A stretch of 64,000 nucleotides of DNA, from NCBI RefSeq assembly GCF_002025705.1, contig NZ_CP018846.1, positions 4,827,501-4,891,500 of the forward strand, given 5' to 3'. This stretch comes from Pseudomonas putida (GTDB lineage: Bacteria; Pseudomonadota; Gammaproteobacteria; Pseudomonadales; Pseudomonadaceae). Both the position numbers and the translations under genes were made by a program. Within the stretch, counting starts at the first letter, position 1. Each line of letters opens with the position of its first letter. Positions 8,885-16,773 of the stretch are shown piece by piece. The notes below the pieces were generated by a model, which saw only the letters and a list, made by a program, of their open reading frames with translations, had not been told where the DNA came from and did no database searches.

Positions 8885-9364
8885 ATGCACCTTGTCCACC
8901 GCCCCGTCCAACCCAGCGACATCCCGGCCATCTGCAGCTTCGCGCAAGGCCCGGATGAGCTGTTCTACATGTTTCCCAAAGCCACCTACCCGCTCACACC
9001 CGTGCAATTGAGCGACGCCATCGCCCAGCGCAGCGGTTCGACCGTGGTCGAGGGCGATGGCCTGGTGCTCGGTTTCGCCAACTTCTACAAGGCCGAGCAC
9101 GGCGGTATCTGCGCCCTCGGCAACGTGGTGGTAGCACCCGCCGCTCGCGGCCGGGGCGTGGCGCGTTACCTGGTGCAATGCATGGTCGACCTCGCCCGTG
9201 AGCAGTTCGCGGCGCGGGAAGTCTGGGTGTCGTGTTTCAACCACAACACGGCGGGTCTGCTGCTTTATCCACAGCTTGGCTTCGTACCTTTTGGCATCGA
9301 GGAGCGGCAGGATCAGGATGGCAAGCGGGTGGCCTTGGTGCAGATGAAAAAACAGATAAGTTGA
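8885..9364 (+). CDS. GNAT-family N-acetyltransferase
   Basis: 159 residues from ATG 8885, which is preceded by AAAGGA. The frame stays open to 8813 but the extension has no ribosome site and is unlike the family. The acetyl-CoA binding motif A is visible as NVVVAPAARGRGVARYLV (R/Q-x-x-G-x-G/A pattern). Motif B is in the NHNTAGLLLYPQLGFVP segment, where the Asn and the aromatic LGF are typical. The substrate cannot be inferred. It ends three bases before the convergent antitoxin gene. Confidence 0.85.
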   Translation: MHLVHRPVQPSDIPAICSFAQGPDELFYMFPKATYPLTPVQLSDAIAQRSGSTVVEGDGLVLGFANFYKAEHGGICALGNVVVAPAARGRGVARYLVQCMVDLAREQFAAREVWVSCFNHNTAGLLLYPQLGFVPFGIEERQDQDGKRVALVQMKKQIS

Positions 9365-9367
9365 TTA

Positions 9368-9664
9368 TCAGCGTGAAACAACGTGGGGCTGGGCGAAAAG
9401 GTCTACCCCAAGAGCACGTATGACCTTCAGCACGGTATCAAAGCGAGGCTTTGCTCCGGGGCTCAGCGCCTTGTAGAGGCTCTCTCGACCCAGCCCGCTT
9501 TGCGCCGCAATCTGAGTCATACCCTTGGCACGGGCTATATGACCAAGCGCACGAATGATTTCAGCGGTATCCCCATCAGCCAGCACCTGACTCAGGTATT
9601 CACTCACCGCCTCATCGCTATCGAGCAATGCCGCCATGTCGAAAGGAATAATTTCTTCTTTCAT
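9368..9664 (-). CDS. Antitoxin of a type II TA module (HigA-like addiction-module antidote)
   Basis: 98 residues. The N-terminal half (MKEEIIPFDMAALLDSDEA, then a helical stretch) resembles the 'putative addiction module antidote' family. The C-terminal half is a helix-turn-helix (KGMTQIAAQSGLGRESLYKA) followed by FDTVLKVIRALGVDL, the usual end of these antidotes. It would bind and neutralise the upstream toxin and repress the operon. Its ATG overlaps the toxin stop (ATGA), giving the toxin-first order typical of HigBA-type pairs. Confidence 0.88.
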   Translation of the reverse strand: MKEEIIPFDMAALLDSDEAVSEYLSQVLADGDTAEIIRALGHIARAKGMTQIAAQSGLGRESLYKALSPGAKPRFDTVLKVIRALGVDLFAQPHVVSR

Positions 9665-9957
9665 TTCAGCTCCTTAGCTAGTTGCTTGGCCTTTAGGATG
9701 TCGGCGCTCTGTGAGGATTTGTCTCCCCCTGCGAGCAACAGCAACACCCGCTTTCCTCGGTAGATAAAGTAGACGCGGTAGCCCGCAGATACGTTGATGC
9801 GAAGCTCACACAAGCCGTCACCAAGTGACTTGCAATCCCCAAGATTGCCCGTAAACGCTCGCTCGATCCTACGGGCAATCGCGAATTTGGCACGCTCATC
9901 TTTCAAGGCTGACAACCACAAGCCAAAACTCTTCGTTTGTTCGACAACATAGATCAT
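9661..9957 (-). CDS. RelE/HigB-family mRNA interferase toxin
   Basis: 98 residues from ATG 9957 (MIYVVEQTKSFGLWLSALKD...). It has the RelE/ParE fold pattern of the phage Gp49-like group: an early helix with LKDERAKFAIARRIERA, then LCELRINVSAGYRVYFIYRG, whose RINVSAGYRVYF core is the catalytic beta-sheet, and LLLLAGGDKSSQ. The likely function is ribosome-dependent mRNA cleavage when free of antitoxin. A GTG at 9990 would add 11 residues across the operator and is unlikely. From the promoter position the mRNA leader would be only about 8 nt long. Confidence 0.88.
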   Translation of the reverse strand: MIYVVEQTKSFGLWLSALKDERAKFAIARRIERAFTGNLGDCKSLGDGLCELRINVSAGYRVYFIYRGKRVLLLLAGGDKSSQSADILKAKQLAKELK

Positions 9958-9971
9958 GTTTGCGCCCAAAT

Positions 9972-10000
9972 AGTATCCTCTTGGATACACTCTTTATCAA
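9972..10000 (-). promoter_or_regulatory. Toxin-antitoxin promoter with palindromic operator
   Basis: On the minus strand TTGATA (10000-9995), 17 bases, then GATACT (9977-9972). The perfect inverted repeat GTATCC-TCTT-GGATAC (9973-9988) covers the -10 box and part of the spacer. This is the expected position for autorepression by the HTH antitoxin or the TA complex. The assignment is inference from position and symmetry. Confidence 0.65.
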
Positions 10001-10182
10001 GTTTTGGAAGCGCCCCACTCTGCCCTGTCCTTAGCAATACACAATTCAGCAGTGTCCTCGATGGCTGTAAGCTTTTTCTCTACACGTCAATCGACAAAAT
10101 CTCTTGCAACATCCAACTCCGAACCATTGCCAATCTTCGACGTCCGATCCCGCATCCCCCCCGGCTTTTCGAGGCAGCCCGC

Positions 10183-11073
10183 GTGAAAGACGTCATCGCC
10201 CGCAAATACCGTCTAGTCGTCAAGACCTTCGGCTACATCGGCTGGTCGCTGTTCTGGCTGCTGCTGTGGGACGTGCTGGTCACCATCGACTTCATGCTGT
10301 TTTTCAACAGCAAGTTCACCCTGCCGCTGATCCCGCTGACCTTGCTGGGTTCGGCGCTGGTGGTGCTGGTGAGCTTTCGTAACAGCAGCGCCTACAACCG
10401 CTGGTGGGAAGCGCGAACCTTGTGGGGAGCACTGGTGAACAGTTCGCGCAGCTTCGCCCGGCAGACGCTGACGCTGATCGATGACCCGCAGGACGGGCTG
10501 AACCCGGTGAAGGCGACCTTGCTGCGCCGGCACATCGCCTATGTGAACTGCCTGGCAGCGCATTTGAAGGGCGAGTCTTGCCCGGACGAACTGATGGCGT
10601 TCATCCCGCCGGGAGAGTTCGAGCGGCGTAACCGTTCGAACAACTTTGCCAATGACATACTCAGCGGCTCGGCGGCATTACTGGCACGGGAATACCAGGC
10701 CGGCCGGCTGGACAGCATTCGCCTGGCGCGGCTGGAGTCGACACTGGTGGACCTGTCCAATGCCCAGGGCGGCATGGAGCGTATCGCCAATACGCCGCTG
10801 CCCTACCCTTACGTGTATTTCCCACGGCTGTTCATCACGTTGTTCTGCCTGATCGTGCCGGTGGGGCTGGTGGAGTCGCTGGGTTGGTTCACACCGCTGG
10901 CGTCGACGGTGGTGGGCTTCATGCTGCTGGCGATCGAGCGGATCGGGACTGATTTGCAGAGTCCGTTTCGCTTCAGTGAGCATCAGATCCAGATGGATAC
11001 GATTTGCGAGACCATCGAGAGGAATCTGGAATCGATGCAGCGGGAAGCTCAGTGTGGGGAGCTGGTGCAGTGA
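10183..11073 (+). CDS. Bestrophin-like membrane protein (UPF0187 / YneE family)
   Basis: Predicted inner-membrane anion-channel-like protein of the bacterial bestrophin family. 296 residues from GTG 10183, with GAGG eight bases upstream. The open frame continues 82 codons further but that part is low-complexity and overlaps the TA promoter. Visible features are TM pairs WSLFWLLLWDVLVTIDFMLFF and PLIPLTLLGSALVVLVSF, the family motif FRNSSAYNRWWEAR, a middle cytoplasmic helical region, a second TM pair (FITLFCLIVPVGLVESLG / TVVGFMLLAIERIG) and IQMDTICETIERNL at the C-terminus. Physiological ion and role are unknown. Confidence 0.85.
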   Translation: MKDVIARKYRLVVKTFGYIGWSLFWLLLWDVLVTIDFMLFFNSKFTLPLIPLTLLGSALVVLVSFRNSSAYNRWWEARTLWGALVNSSRSFARQTLTLIDDPQDGLNPVKATLLRRHIAYVNCLAAHLKGESCPDELMAFIPPGEFERRNRSNNFANDILSGSAALLAREYQAGRLDSIRLARLESTLVDLSNAQGGMERIANTPLPYPYVYFPRLFITLFCLIVPVGLVESLGWFTPLASTVVGFMLLAIERIGTDLQSPFRFSEHQIQMDTICETIERNLESMQREAQCGELVQ

Positions 11074-11103
11074 ATGGGGCTGCTTTGCAGCCCCGGCTAT
11101 CTG

Positions 11104-11871
11104 TCAGGCCCGCACATACCGCTGGCGCAACACGTCACTGAAGGCATCCACCAGCAGCACCAATACCAGCATCGCCATGATCACTGTGCTGGCCTGCGCC
11201 TCCTGGAACAGGCTCAAGGTGGTATAGAGCATCTGCCCCAGCCCGCCTGCCCCAACAAAGCCCAGCACACTGGCCATGCGAATGTTGTTCTCCCAGCGGT
11301 ACAGGCTGTACGCCAGCAATTGGGGCCACAAGTTCGGCAAGGTTCCGAAACAGAAAGCCGCCACCTGCCCCCCGCCCTGCAGGCGAATCGCCGCGGCGGG
11401 TTCTGCCGGCGCATTCTCAAGCGCCTCGGCAAACAAACGCCCTAATACTCCTGACGTGTGAAGCGCCAAGGCCAAAGTACCGGCATTGGGCCCCAGGCCC
11501 GCCGCCAGCACCGTCAATGCGGCCCATACCAACTCTGGAATCGCCCGCAAGGCATTGAGCAGCAAGCGCGCCAGAGACTGCAGCGGCCAACCGAAGCGCC
11601 CCGCCGCCGGCAACGCCAACAGCATGCCGAGGGCCATGGCCAGCAGCGTGCCCAGGCCCGACATGGCCAGCGTTTCCAGTGCTCCGCGCCCCACCGCCTG
11701 CAGGTGCTCGCCGGACAGGTCCGGATGCAGGAAGCGCGCAGCGTACTCACCCATCTGCCCCAGCCCGCCATCGCCCACCAAGGCATGCAGGTCCAGCTGC
11801 AGATAACCGAACGACGCCACCACCGCCGCCATGATGGCAATGATCACCAGCAGATTGATCACCCGGTTCAT
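11104..11871 (-). CDS. ABC permease, phosphonate-importer (PhnE) type, second copy
   Basis: 255-residue integral membrane subunit of the importer encoded at 11.1-14.3 kb. It has an N-terminal TM helix (NLLVIIAIMAAVVASFGYL), four or more further TM segments, an EAA-type loop (AEALENAPAEPAAAIRLQGGG) that docks the ATPase, and the PhnE signature GFVGAGGLGQMLYTTLSLFQ. Its ATG overlaps the stop of the upstream permease by four bases, so the two are translationally coupled and probably form a heterodimer. Confidence 0.9.
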   Translation of the reverse strand: MNRVINLLVIIAIMAAVVASFGYLQLDLHALVGDGGLGQMGEYAARFLHPDLSGEHLQAVGRGALETLAMSGLGTLLAMALGMLLALPAAGRFGWPLQSLARLLLNALRAIPELVWAALTVLAAGLGPNAGTLALALHTSGVLGRLFAEALENAPAEPAAAIRLQGGGQVAAFCFGTLPNLWPQLLAYSLYRWENNIRMASVLGFVGAGGLGQMLYTTLSLFQEAQASTVIMAMLVLVLLVDAFSDVLRQRYVRA

Positions 11872-12695
11872 GCCAGCCTCCCGCGCAGGAAGCGGCTGAG
11901 CAGGTCAGCCAGCAACACCAGGCCGAGGAACGCCAGCAGCATGCTCGCCACCTCGCCCCCGGCAAACATGCGCATCGACAGGTCGATCTGCTGCCCAAGC
12001 CCGCCGGCACCGACAAAGCCCATCACCACCGAAGCGCGCACGGCACATTCCCAGCGGTAGACGGTGTAGGACACCACCTCCGCCGACGCACTGGGCAGGA
12101 TGCCGTAGAAGAATGCCGCCAACCGGCCACTGCCGGCCTGCAGCAAAGCATGCGCCGGGCGCTGGTCGACCGATTCGAAGATCTCCGCGTAGACCTTGCC
12201 GAGCATGCCGCTGTAAGTAATGGCGATGGCCAGTACCCCAGCCGTTGGCCCCAGGCCCACGGCCCGCACGAACAGCAGCGCCCACACGATCTCCGGCACG
12301 CTGCGCAGAAAAATCAGCAAACCGCGAACGGGCAGGCGCAACAAGCGCGACCACGGCCCTGCCCGGCCTCCACGGGAAGCGGCGCGCAGTGACAGCGCGC
12401 GGCTCGCCAGCAGGCTGGTCGGGACCGCCAGCAACAGCGCCAAGGCCATGCCGGCAGTCGCCACGGCCAAGGTCTGCAAGGTGGACTCGTACAACAACTG
12501 GAGGAATTCGGCACTGTGCGCCGGCGGCCAGAAGGCGCTGGTGAAGCTGGCGATCTGCTGACGGTTTTCTGCCTGCAGCAAAACGCCAGGGTTCAGCTCG
12601 CTCAACTGCAGCCCCGGCCACAGCACGGCCAACGCCAGCAAGGTCAACAGCAACCGCGGCAACGCGGCCGGGTCGCGGGCGTCGGCCTTCAGCAT
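11868..12695 (-). CDS. ABC permease, phosphonate-importer (PhnE) type, first copy
   Basis: 275 residues, with the N-terminal TM at about residues 13-30, a periplasmic loop, then four to five TM segments. The cytoplasmic EAA-like loop is YAEIFESVDQRPAHALLQAG and the family motif is GFVGAGGLGQQIDLSMRMF. It shares the PhnE fold with the next gene but is clearly diverged, so a single tandem duplication would be old. Its start overlaps the end of the ATPase gene by seven bases. Confidence 0.9.
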   Translation of the reverse strand: MLKADARDPAALPRLLLTLLALAVLWPGLQLSELNPGVLLQAENRQQIASFTSAFWPPAHSAEFLQLLYESTLQTLAVATAGMALALLLAVPTSLLASRALSLRAASRGGRAGPWSRLLRLPVRGLLIFLRSVPEIVWALLFVRAVGLGPTAGVLAIAITYSGMLGKVYAEIFESVDQRPAHALLQAGSGRLAAFFYGILPSASAEVVSYTVYRWECAVRASVVMGFVGAGGLGQQIDLSMRMFAGGEVASMLLAFLGLVLLADLLSRFLRGRLA

Positions 12696-13486
12696 CGCGG
12701 AATCTGCACAGTCAGGGTCGGCCCTTGGGCTTGCGCTGGCGAGCCCAGTTGCTCGTTGGCGTACAGTGCATCCAACATTGGCCCGGTCACCGCCTCGGCC
12801 GGGCAGTCGAACACTACCTGCCCCTCACGAATACCGATCACCCGCGGAAAGTGCGCCAGCGCCAGGTCCACCGCATGCAGGCTGGCCACCAGGGTCACGC
12901 CATTGGCCTGGGCATGGCGATTGAGCAGTGCCAGGCTGTGGTCGGCCAGCACCGGGTCCATGGCCGACACCGGTTCGTCGGTCAACAGCACTTCCGGGCG
13001 CTGGTACAACACCCTGGCAATGCCCACCCGCTGCAACTGGCCACCGGACAACTGCCCGCACTGAACGAACAGCTTGTCGGCCAGGCCCAGCTCGGCCAAG
13101 GCTTGGCGCGCCCCCGGCACATCGGTCGGATATACCAGGTTGAGCAGGCCACGCAAGATGCCCCACTGCCCCAGGCGCCCCGCCAGAACAGCCGTCACCA
13201 CACGCTGACGGGGAGGCAATGGCGGTGCCTGGTGCACCAGGCCGATGCGCGCGCGCAGGCGTTGGCGCGCCCCGGCAGACAGCGCCCAAGGTTGCTCACC
13301 GAACAGCTCCAGGTGCCCGCTGCTGGGCTGCACGGCGGTGGCCATCAGGTGCAGCAGGCTGGACTTGCCGGCCCCCGAGGGGCCGATGATCGCTACCCGC
13401 TCACCCTTGGCGATGCTCAGGCTGATCGAATCGAGCGCGCGGACCTGGCCGTGGCGCAGGCCGGCGCCGTGTACATGAATAGTCAC
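12689..13486 (-). CDS. ABC transporter ATP-binding protein, PhnC type
   Basis: 265-residue cytoplasmic ATPase of the importer. Walker A is GPSGAGKSSLL, the signature is LSGGQLQRVGIARVL, and Walker B is VLLTDEPVSAMDP, followed by the H-loop region VASLHAVDLALAHF. It overlaps the binding-protein gene upstream by four bases and the first permease by seven. Family resemblance is to PhnC, but the operon lacks any C-P lyase gene, and its neighbour is selD (see the findings). Confidence 0.92.
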   Translation of the reverse strand: MTIHVHGAGLRHGQVRALDSISLSIAKGERVAIIGPSGAGKSSLLHLMATAVQPSSGHLELFGEQPWALSAGARQRLRARIGLVHQAPPLPPRQRVVTAVLAGRLGQWGILRGLLNLVYPTDVPGARQALAELGLADKLFVQCGQLSGGQLQRVGIARVLYQRPEVLLTDEPVSAMDPVLADHSLALLNRHAQANGVTLVASLHAVDLALAHFPRVIGIREGQVVFDCPAEAVTGPMLDALYANEQLGSPAQAQGPTLTVQIPRC

Positions 13487-14337
13487 TTGAGCAGGCCGGC
13501 CTCACGTGCGGCTTGCTCGGTGCCCACATAGTTTTCGGGCTTGGTCTCGATGAAGCGGCTGGCCGCCTGCAGGTCGAGAATCGCCTTGTGCTCCGGGTTG
13601 GCCGGGTCGAGGTCGAGGAAGGCTTTCTTGATTTTCTCTTTCAGCGCCGGGTCCATGTTGCCGCGCACGGTCCAGTTGTAGTCGTAATAGGTCGGTGTGG
13701 TGGCAAACACCTTCACCTTGCTGGTATCGACCTTGCCGGCATCGACCAGCTTCTGCCAGACGCTGGCATTGAGTACGCCGCCATCGACCTTGCCGGCCTG
13801 CACCCAGGCGACTGTGGCGTCATGGGCACCGGAATAGGCCACGCGGCTGAAGTAGCTCTCTGGCTTGATGTTGTCTTCCTTGAGCATGAAGTAGCGCGGC
13901 ATCAGGCTGCCCGAAGTGGACGAGATCGAACCGAAGGCAAACGACTTGCCCTTGAGGTCGGCCAGGCTCTTCACTGCCGGGTTGGCGGTGATGAACTTGG
14001 AGGTGAACTGGGCGTCCTGCTCACGCTGCACCAGCGGCGTGGCGGTTGGGTCTTTCAGGTGCACCTGGACGAAGGTGAAGCCACCCAGCCAGGCCATGTC
14101 CAGGCGGTTGCTGGCCAGCGATTCGACTACCGCCGGATAGTCGGCCACCGGCACGAACTTCACCTCCATGCCCAGTTGCTTGGACAGGTACTCGCCCAGT
14201 GGCTTGAACTTGCGCAGCAGTTCGGTCGGCGCTTCGTCGGGGATGGCACTGACCCGCAAGGTGTCGGCAGCCTGGGCAACTACGGCACAGCAGGACAGCA
14301 CGAGGCCGGCGGCGAGCGCCAGGGGGCGTTTGAGCAT
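13483..14337 (-). CDS. PhnD-like periplasmic binding protein (candidate selenium-oxyanion binder)
   Basis: 284 residues from ATG 14337, with GGAG upstream. A much longer open frame upstream is a shadow of selD. The signal peptide PLALAAGLVLSCCAVVAQAA is followed by TLRVSAIPDEAPTELLRKF, and the body carries YPAVVESLASNRLDMAWLGG and SISSTSGSLMPRYFML, both typical of PhnD-type proteins. The C-terminus ends AREAGLLK. It is the first gene of the importer operon. Because the operon is back-to-back with selD-mnmH, a selenate or selenite ligand is more likely than phosphonate; NCBI family names include a 'putative selenate ABC transporter' for such genes. This is inference from context, not from binding residues. 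Confidence 0.85.
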   Translation of the reverse strand: MLKRPLALAAGLVLSCCAVVAQAADTLRVSAIPDEAPTELLRKFKPLGEYLSKQLGMEVKFVPVADYPAVVESLASNRLDMAWLGGFTFVQVHLKDPTATPLVQREQDAQFTSKFITANPAVKSLADLKGKSFAFGSISSTSGSLMPRYFMLKEDNIKPESYFSRVAYSGAHDATVAWVQAGKVDGGVLNASVWQKLVDAGKVDTSKVKVFATTPTYYDYNWTVRGNMDPALKEKIKKAFLDLDPANPEHKAILDLQAASRFIETKPENYVGTEQAAREAGLLK

Positions 14338-14392
14338 GGGAGTTCTCCGGTTCAATAGCGGGGAAAGTGCCGACAACACGCCGACGCTGGGA

Positions 14393-14433
14393 ATTATAAG
14401 AGCCACAGGCGCAAAGGCCAGCTTTGCTACAAT
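14393..14433. promoter_or_regulatory. Divergent promoter region between the PhnD-like gene and selD
   Basis: A perfect TATAAT on the minus strand (14398-14393) faces the importer operon, with only a weak -35 (CTGGCC). On the plus strand an extended -10, TGCTACAAT (14425-14433), faces selD. The two -10 boxes are about 27 bp apart, so the promoters must interfere or share regulation. Read by eye. Confidence 0.5.
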
Positions 14434-14463
14434 CGCGCAACAAATTGATCCCCTGAGGTGCAT

Positions 14464-15498
14464 ATGAGCGAGCCAATTCGCCTGACCCAGTACAGCCACG
14501 GTGCCGGCTGTGGCTGCAAGATCTCCCCCAAGGTGCTGGATGTGATCCTCGCCGAGAGCGGCGCCCAGGCCCTGGACCCGAAGCTGTGGGTGGGCAATGC
14601 CTCGCGTGACGACGCCGCCGTGTATGCCCTGGACGACGAGCGCGGGGTGGTATCGACCACCGACTTCTTCATGCCGATCGTTGATGACCCCTATGATTTC
14701 GGCCGCATCGCCGCAACCAACGCAATCAGTGACATCTATGCCATGGGTGGCGACCCGCTCATGGCCATCGCCATCCTCGGCTGGCCAGTCAACGTGCTGC
14801 CCCCGGAAGTCGCCCGCGAAGTGATCCGCGGTGGCCGCGCCGTGTGCGCCGAAGCGGGTATCCCGCTGGCCGGCGGCCACTCCATCGACGCCCCCGAGCC
14901 GATCTTCGGCCTGGCCGTCACCGGTGTGGTCAGCAAACGCCACCTCAAGCGCAACGACACCGCCACCGCCGGTTGCCGCCTGTACCTGACCAAGCCACTG
15001 GGCATCGGCATCCTCACCACCGCCGAGAAGAAGGCCAAGCTGCGCGAGCAGGACCAGGGCCTGGCACGCGACTGGATGTGCACGCTGAACACCCCGGGCA
15101 GCCGCTTTGGCAAGCTCGATGGGGTCAAGGCGATGACCGACGTGACCGGTTTCGGCCTGCTGGGCCACCTGGTCGAGCTGGCCGAGGGCAGCGGCCTGAC
15201 AGCACTGCTGGACTACGCCGCCGTGCCGCGTCTGCCAAGTGTCGACCATTACTTGGCCGAGGGCTGCATCCCTGGCGGTACCCTGCGCAACTTCGACAGC
15301 TACGGGCACAAGCTCGGCACGCTGACCGACGAGCAGAAGCACCTGCTGTGCGACCCACAGACCAGCGGCGGCCTGCTGGTTGCCGTCACTGCCGAAGGTG
15401 AGGCCGAGTTCCTCGCACTGGCCGCCGAACTGGGCCTGAACCTGTCGCCGATCGGCCTGCTGGTCGAACGACAGAGCCACGCGGTCGAGGTGAACTGA
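14464..15498 (+). CDS. selD: Selenide, water dikinase (selenophosphate synthase) SelD
   Basis: Makes selenophosphate from selenide and ATP, the selenium donor for 2-selenouridine tRNA and for selenocysteine. 344 residues from ATG 14464 (GAGGTG upstream). The N-terminal catalytic motif HGAGCGCKISP is intact, with Cys16 and Lys19 in the positions of E. coli Cys17 and Lys20. Further signatures are TTDFFMPIVDDPYDFGRIAA, GGHSIDAPEPIFGLAVTG and CDPQTSGGLL. The active site uses Cys, not Sec. It overlaps mnmH by one base (TGATG), so the two are coupled. Confidence 0.97.
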   Translation: MSEPIRLTQYSHGAGCGCKISPKVLDVILAESGAQALDPKLWVGNASRDDAAVYALDDERGVVSTTDFFMPIVDDPYDFGRIAATNAISDIYAMGGDPLMAIAILGWPVNVLPPEVAREVIRGGRAVCAEAGIPLAGGHSIDAPEPIFGLAVTGVVSKRHLKRNDTATAGCRLYLTKPLGIGILTTAEKKAKLREQDQGLARDWMCTLNTPGSRFGKLDGVKAMTDVTGFGLLGHLVELAEGSGLTALLDYAAVPRLPSVDHYLAEGCIPGGTLRNFDSYGHKLGTLTDEQKHLLCDPQTSGGLLVAVTAEGEAEFLALAAELGLNLSPIGLLVERQSHAVEVN

Positions 15499-16619
15499 TG
15501 CGCCCCGACTGCACCGACTTCCGCCAGTTGTTCCTCGACGATGCGCCGATGATGGACATGCGCGCGCCGATCGAATTCGTCAAAGGTGCCTTCCCCGGTA
15601 CCGTCAACCTGCCGCTGATGACTGACCAGGAGCGGCAGAAGGTCGGTACCTGCTACAAACAGCAGGGCCAGGCTGCGGCCATCACCCTCGGCCACCAGCT
15701 GGTCAGCGGCGCGACCAAGCGCGAGCGCCTGCATGCCTGGGCCAGCTTTGCCAAGGCCCACCCTGATGGTTACCTGTACTGTGCCCGCGGCGGCCTGCGC
15801 TCGCTGATCGTGCAGCAATGGCTGCGCGACGAAGCCGGCATCGCCTACCCGCGCATCAAGGGAGGCTACAAGGCCATGCGTACCTTCCTGCTGGAAACCA
15901 CCCAGCAGGCCGTCGAGCAATGCGACTTCGTCCTGGTCGGCGGCCTCACCGGCACCGGCAAGACCGATGTGCTGCACCAGTTGAACAATGTGCTCGACCT
16001 CGAAGGCCACGCCAATCATCGCGGCTCCAGCTTCGGCAAGCGTGCCACCGGCCAACCGGCGCAGATCGACTTCGAGAACAAGCTGGCCATCGATGTGCTG
16101 AAGAAGCGCGCCCGAGGCATCGAACAGTTCGTGCTGGAAGATGAAGGCCGCATCGTCGGCAGTTGCTCGGTACCGCTGGAGCTGTACCAGGGCATGCAGC
16201 AGTACCCGATGGTGTGGCTGGAGGACAGTTTCGAGAACCGCGTGGAGCGCATCCTGCGCGATTACGTGATCAACCTGTGCGCCGAGTTCGTCGATGTGCA
16301 TGGCGAGGAAAATGGCCGCAGGCTGTTTGCCGAGCGCTTGCTGCAGAGCATGGCCAATATCCACAAGCGCCTGGGTGGCGAGCGCTTCCAGCGCTTGTCC
16401 ACAATCCTGGGCGAAGCGCTGGACGAGCAGCTGCGCAGCGGTGCGGTGGACCTGCACCGGGGCTGGATCGAAGGGCTGCTCAAGGAATATTACGACCCGA
16501 TGTATGCCTACCAGCGCGAAGCCAAGGCCGAGCGGATCGAGTTCGCCGGAGATGGCGTGGAAGTGCGCGAGTACCTCAAGGCCCGCGCTCTGCGCGAACC
16601 AAAGCCCCAATCAGTCTGA
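15498..16619 (+). CDS. mnmH: tRNA 2-selenouridine synthase MnmH (SelU/YbbB)
   Basis: Converts 2-thiouridine at the wobble position of Lys, Glu and Gln tRNAs to 2-selenouridine using selenophosphate from SelD. 373 residues. The N-terminal rhodanese domain has its catalytic Cys at residue 95 in YLYCARGGLRS. The C-terminal P-loop domain starts at about residue 145 with VGGLTGTGKTDVL, which probably binds the geranyl/pyrophosphate or nucleotide group. The TGATG junction with selD shows translational coupling. No selA or selB is in the window, so selenium use in this locus points to tRNA modification. Confidence 0.96.
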   Translation: MRPDCTDFRQLFLDDAPMMDMRAPIEFVKGAFPGTVNLPLMTDQERQKVGTCYKQQGQAAAITLGHQLVSGATKRERLHAWASFAKAHPDGYLYCARGGLRSLIVQQWLRDEAGIAYPRIKGGYKAMRTFLLETTQQAVEQCDFVLVGGLTGTGKTDVLHQLNNVLDLEGHANHRGSSFGKRATGQPAQIDFENKLAIDVLKKRARGIEQFVLEDEGRIVGSCSVPLELYQGMQQYPMVWLEDSFENRVERILRDYVINLCAEFVDVHGEENGRRLFAERLLQSMANIHKRLGGERFQRLSTILGEALDEQLRSGAVDLHRGWIEGLLKEYYDPMYAYQREAKAERIEFAGDGVEVREYLKARALREPKPQSV

Positions 16620-16636
16620 CAGGCTGGCGCGAATAG

Positions 16637-16753
16637 TGTGGGAGCGGCCTTGTGTCGCGAAAGGGCCGCAACGCGGCCCCAGCAATCTGTGCATTTGCGC
16701 CAAAATCCTGGGGCTGCTGCGCACCCCTTTCGCGACACAAGGCCGCTCCCACA
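16637..16753. repeat. REP doublet (inverted pair) after mnmH
   Basis: Two 29-bp arms, 16637-16665 and 16725-16753, are exact reverse complements (core GGAGCGGCCTTGTGTCGCGA). They lie between the convergent mnmH and TonB-receptor genes. The arms are the same as those at about 60.2 kb. Confidence 0.9.
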
Positions 16754-16773
16754 AGAAGCGCGCAGGCTCAGCT

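Noticed and set aside
7737..10000. Genomic island integrated at tRNA-Leu
   Set aside because: No integrase gene and no second copy of the tRNA 3' end were found; only the gene content is accessory-like.
14464..14600. Selenocysteine codon or SECIS element in selD
   Set aside because: The active site reads Cys (TGT/TGC), with no in-frame TGA, and no selA/selB genes are in the window.
14338..15480. Upstream extension of the PhnD-like frame by about 380 codons
   Set aside because: It lies antisense to selD. The signal peptide and ribosome site fix the start at 14337.
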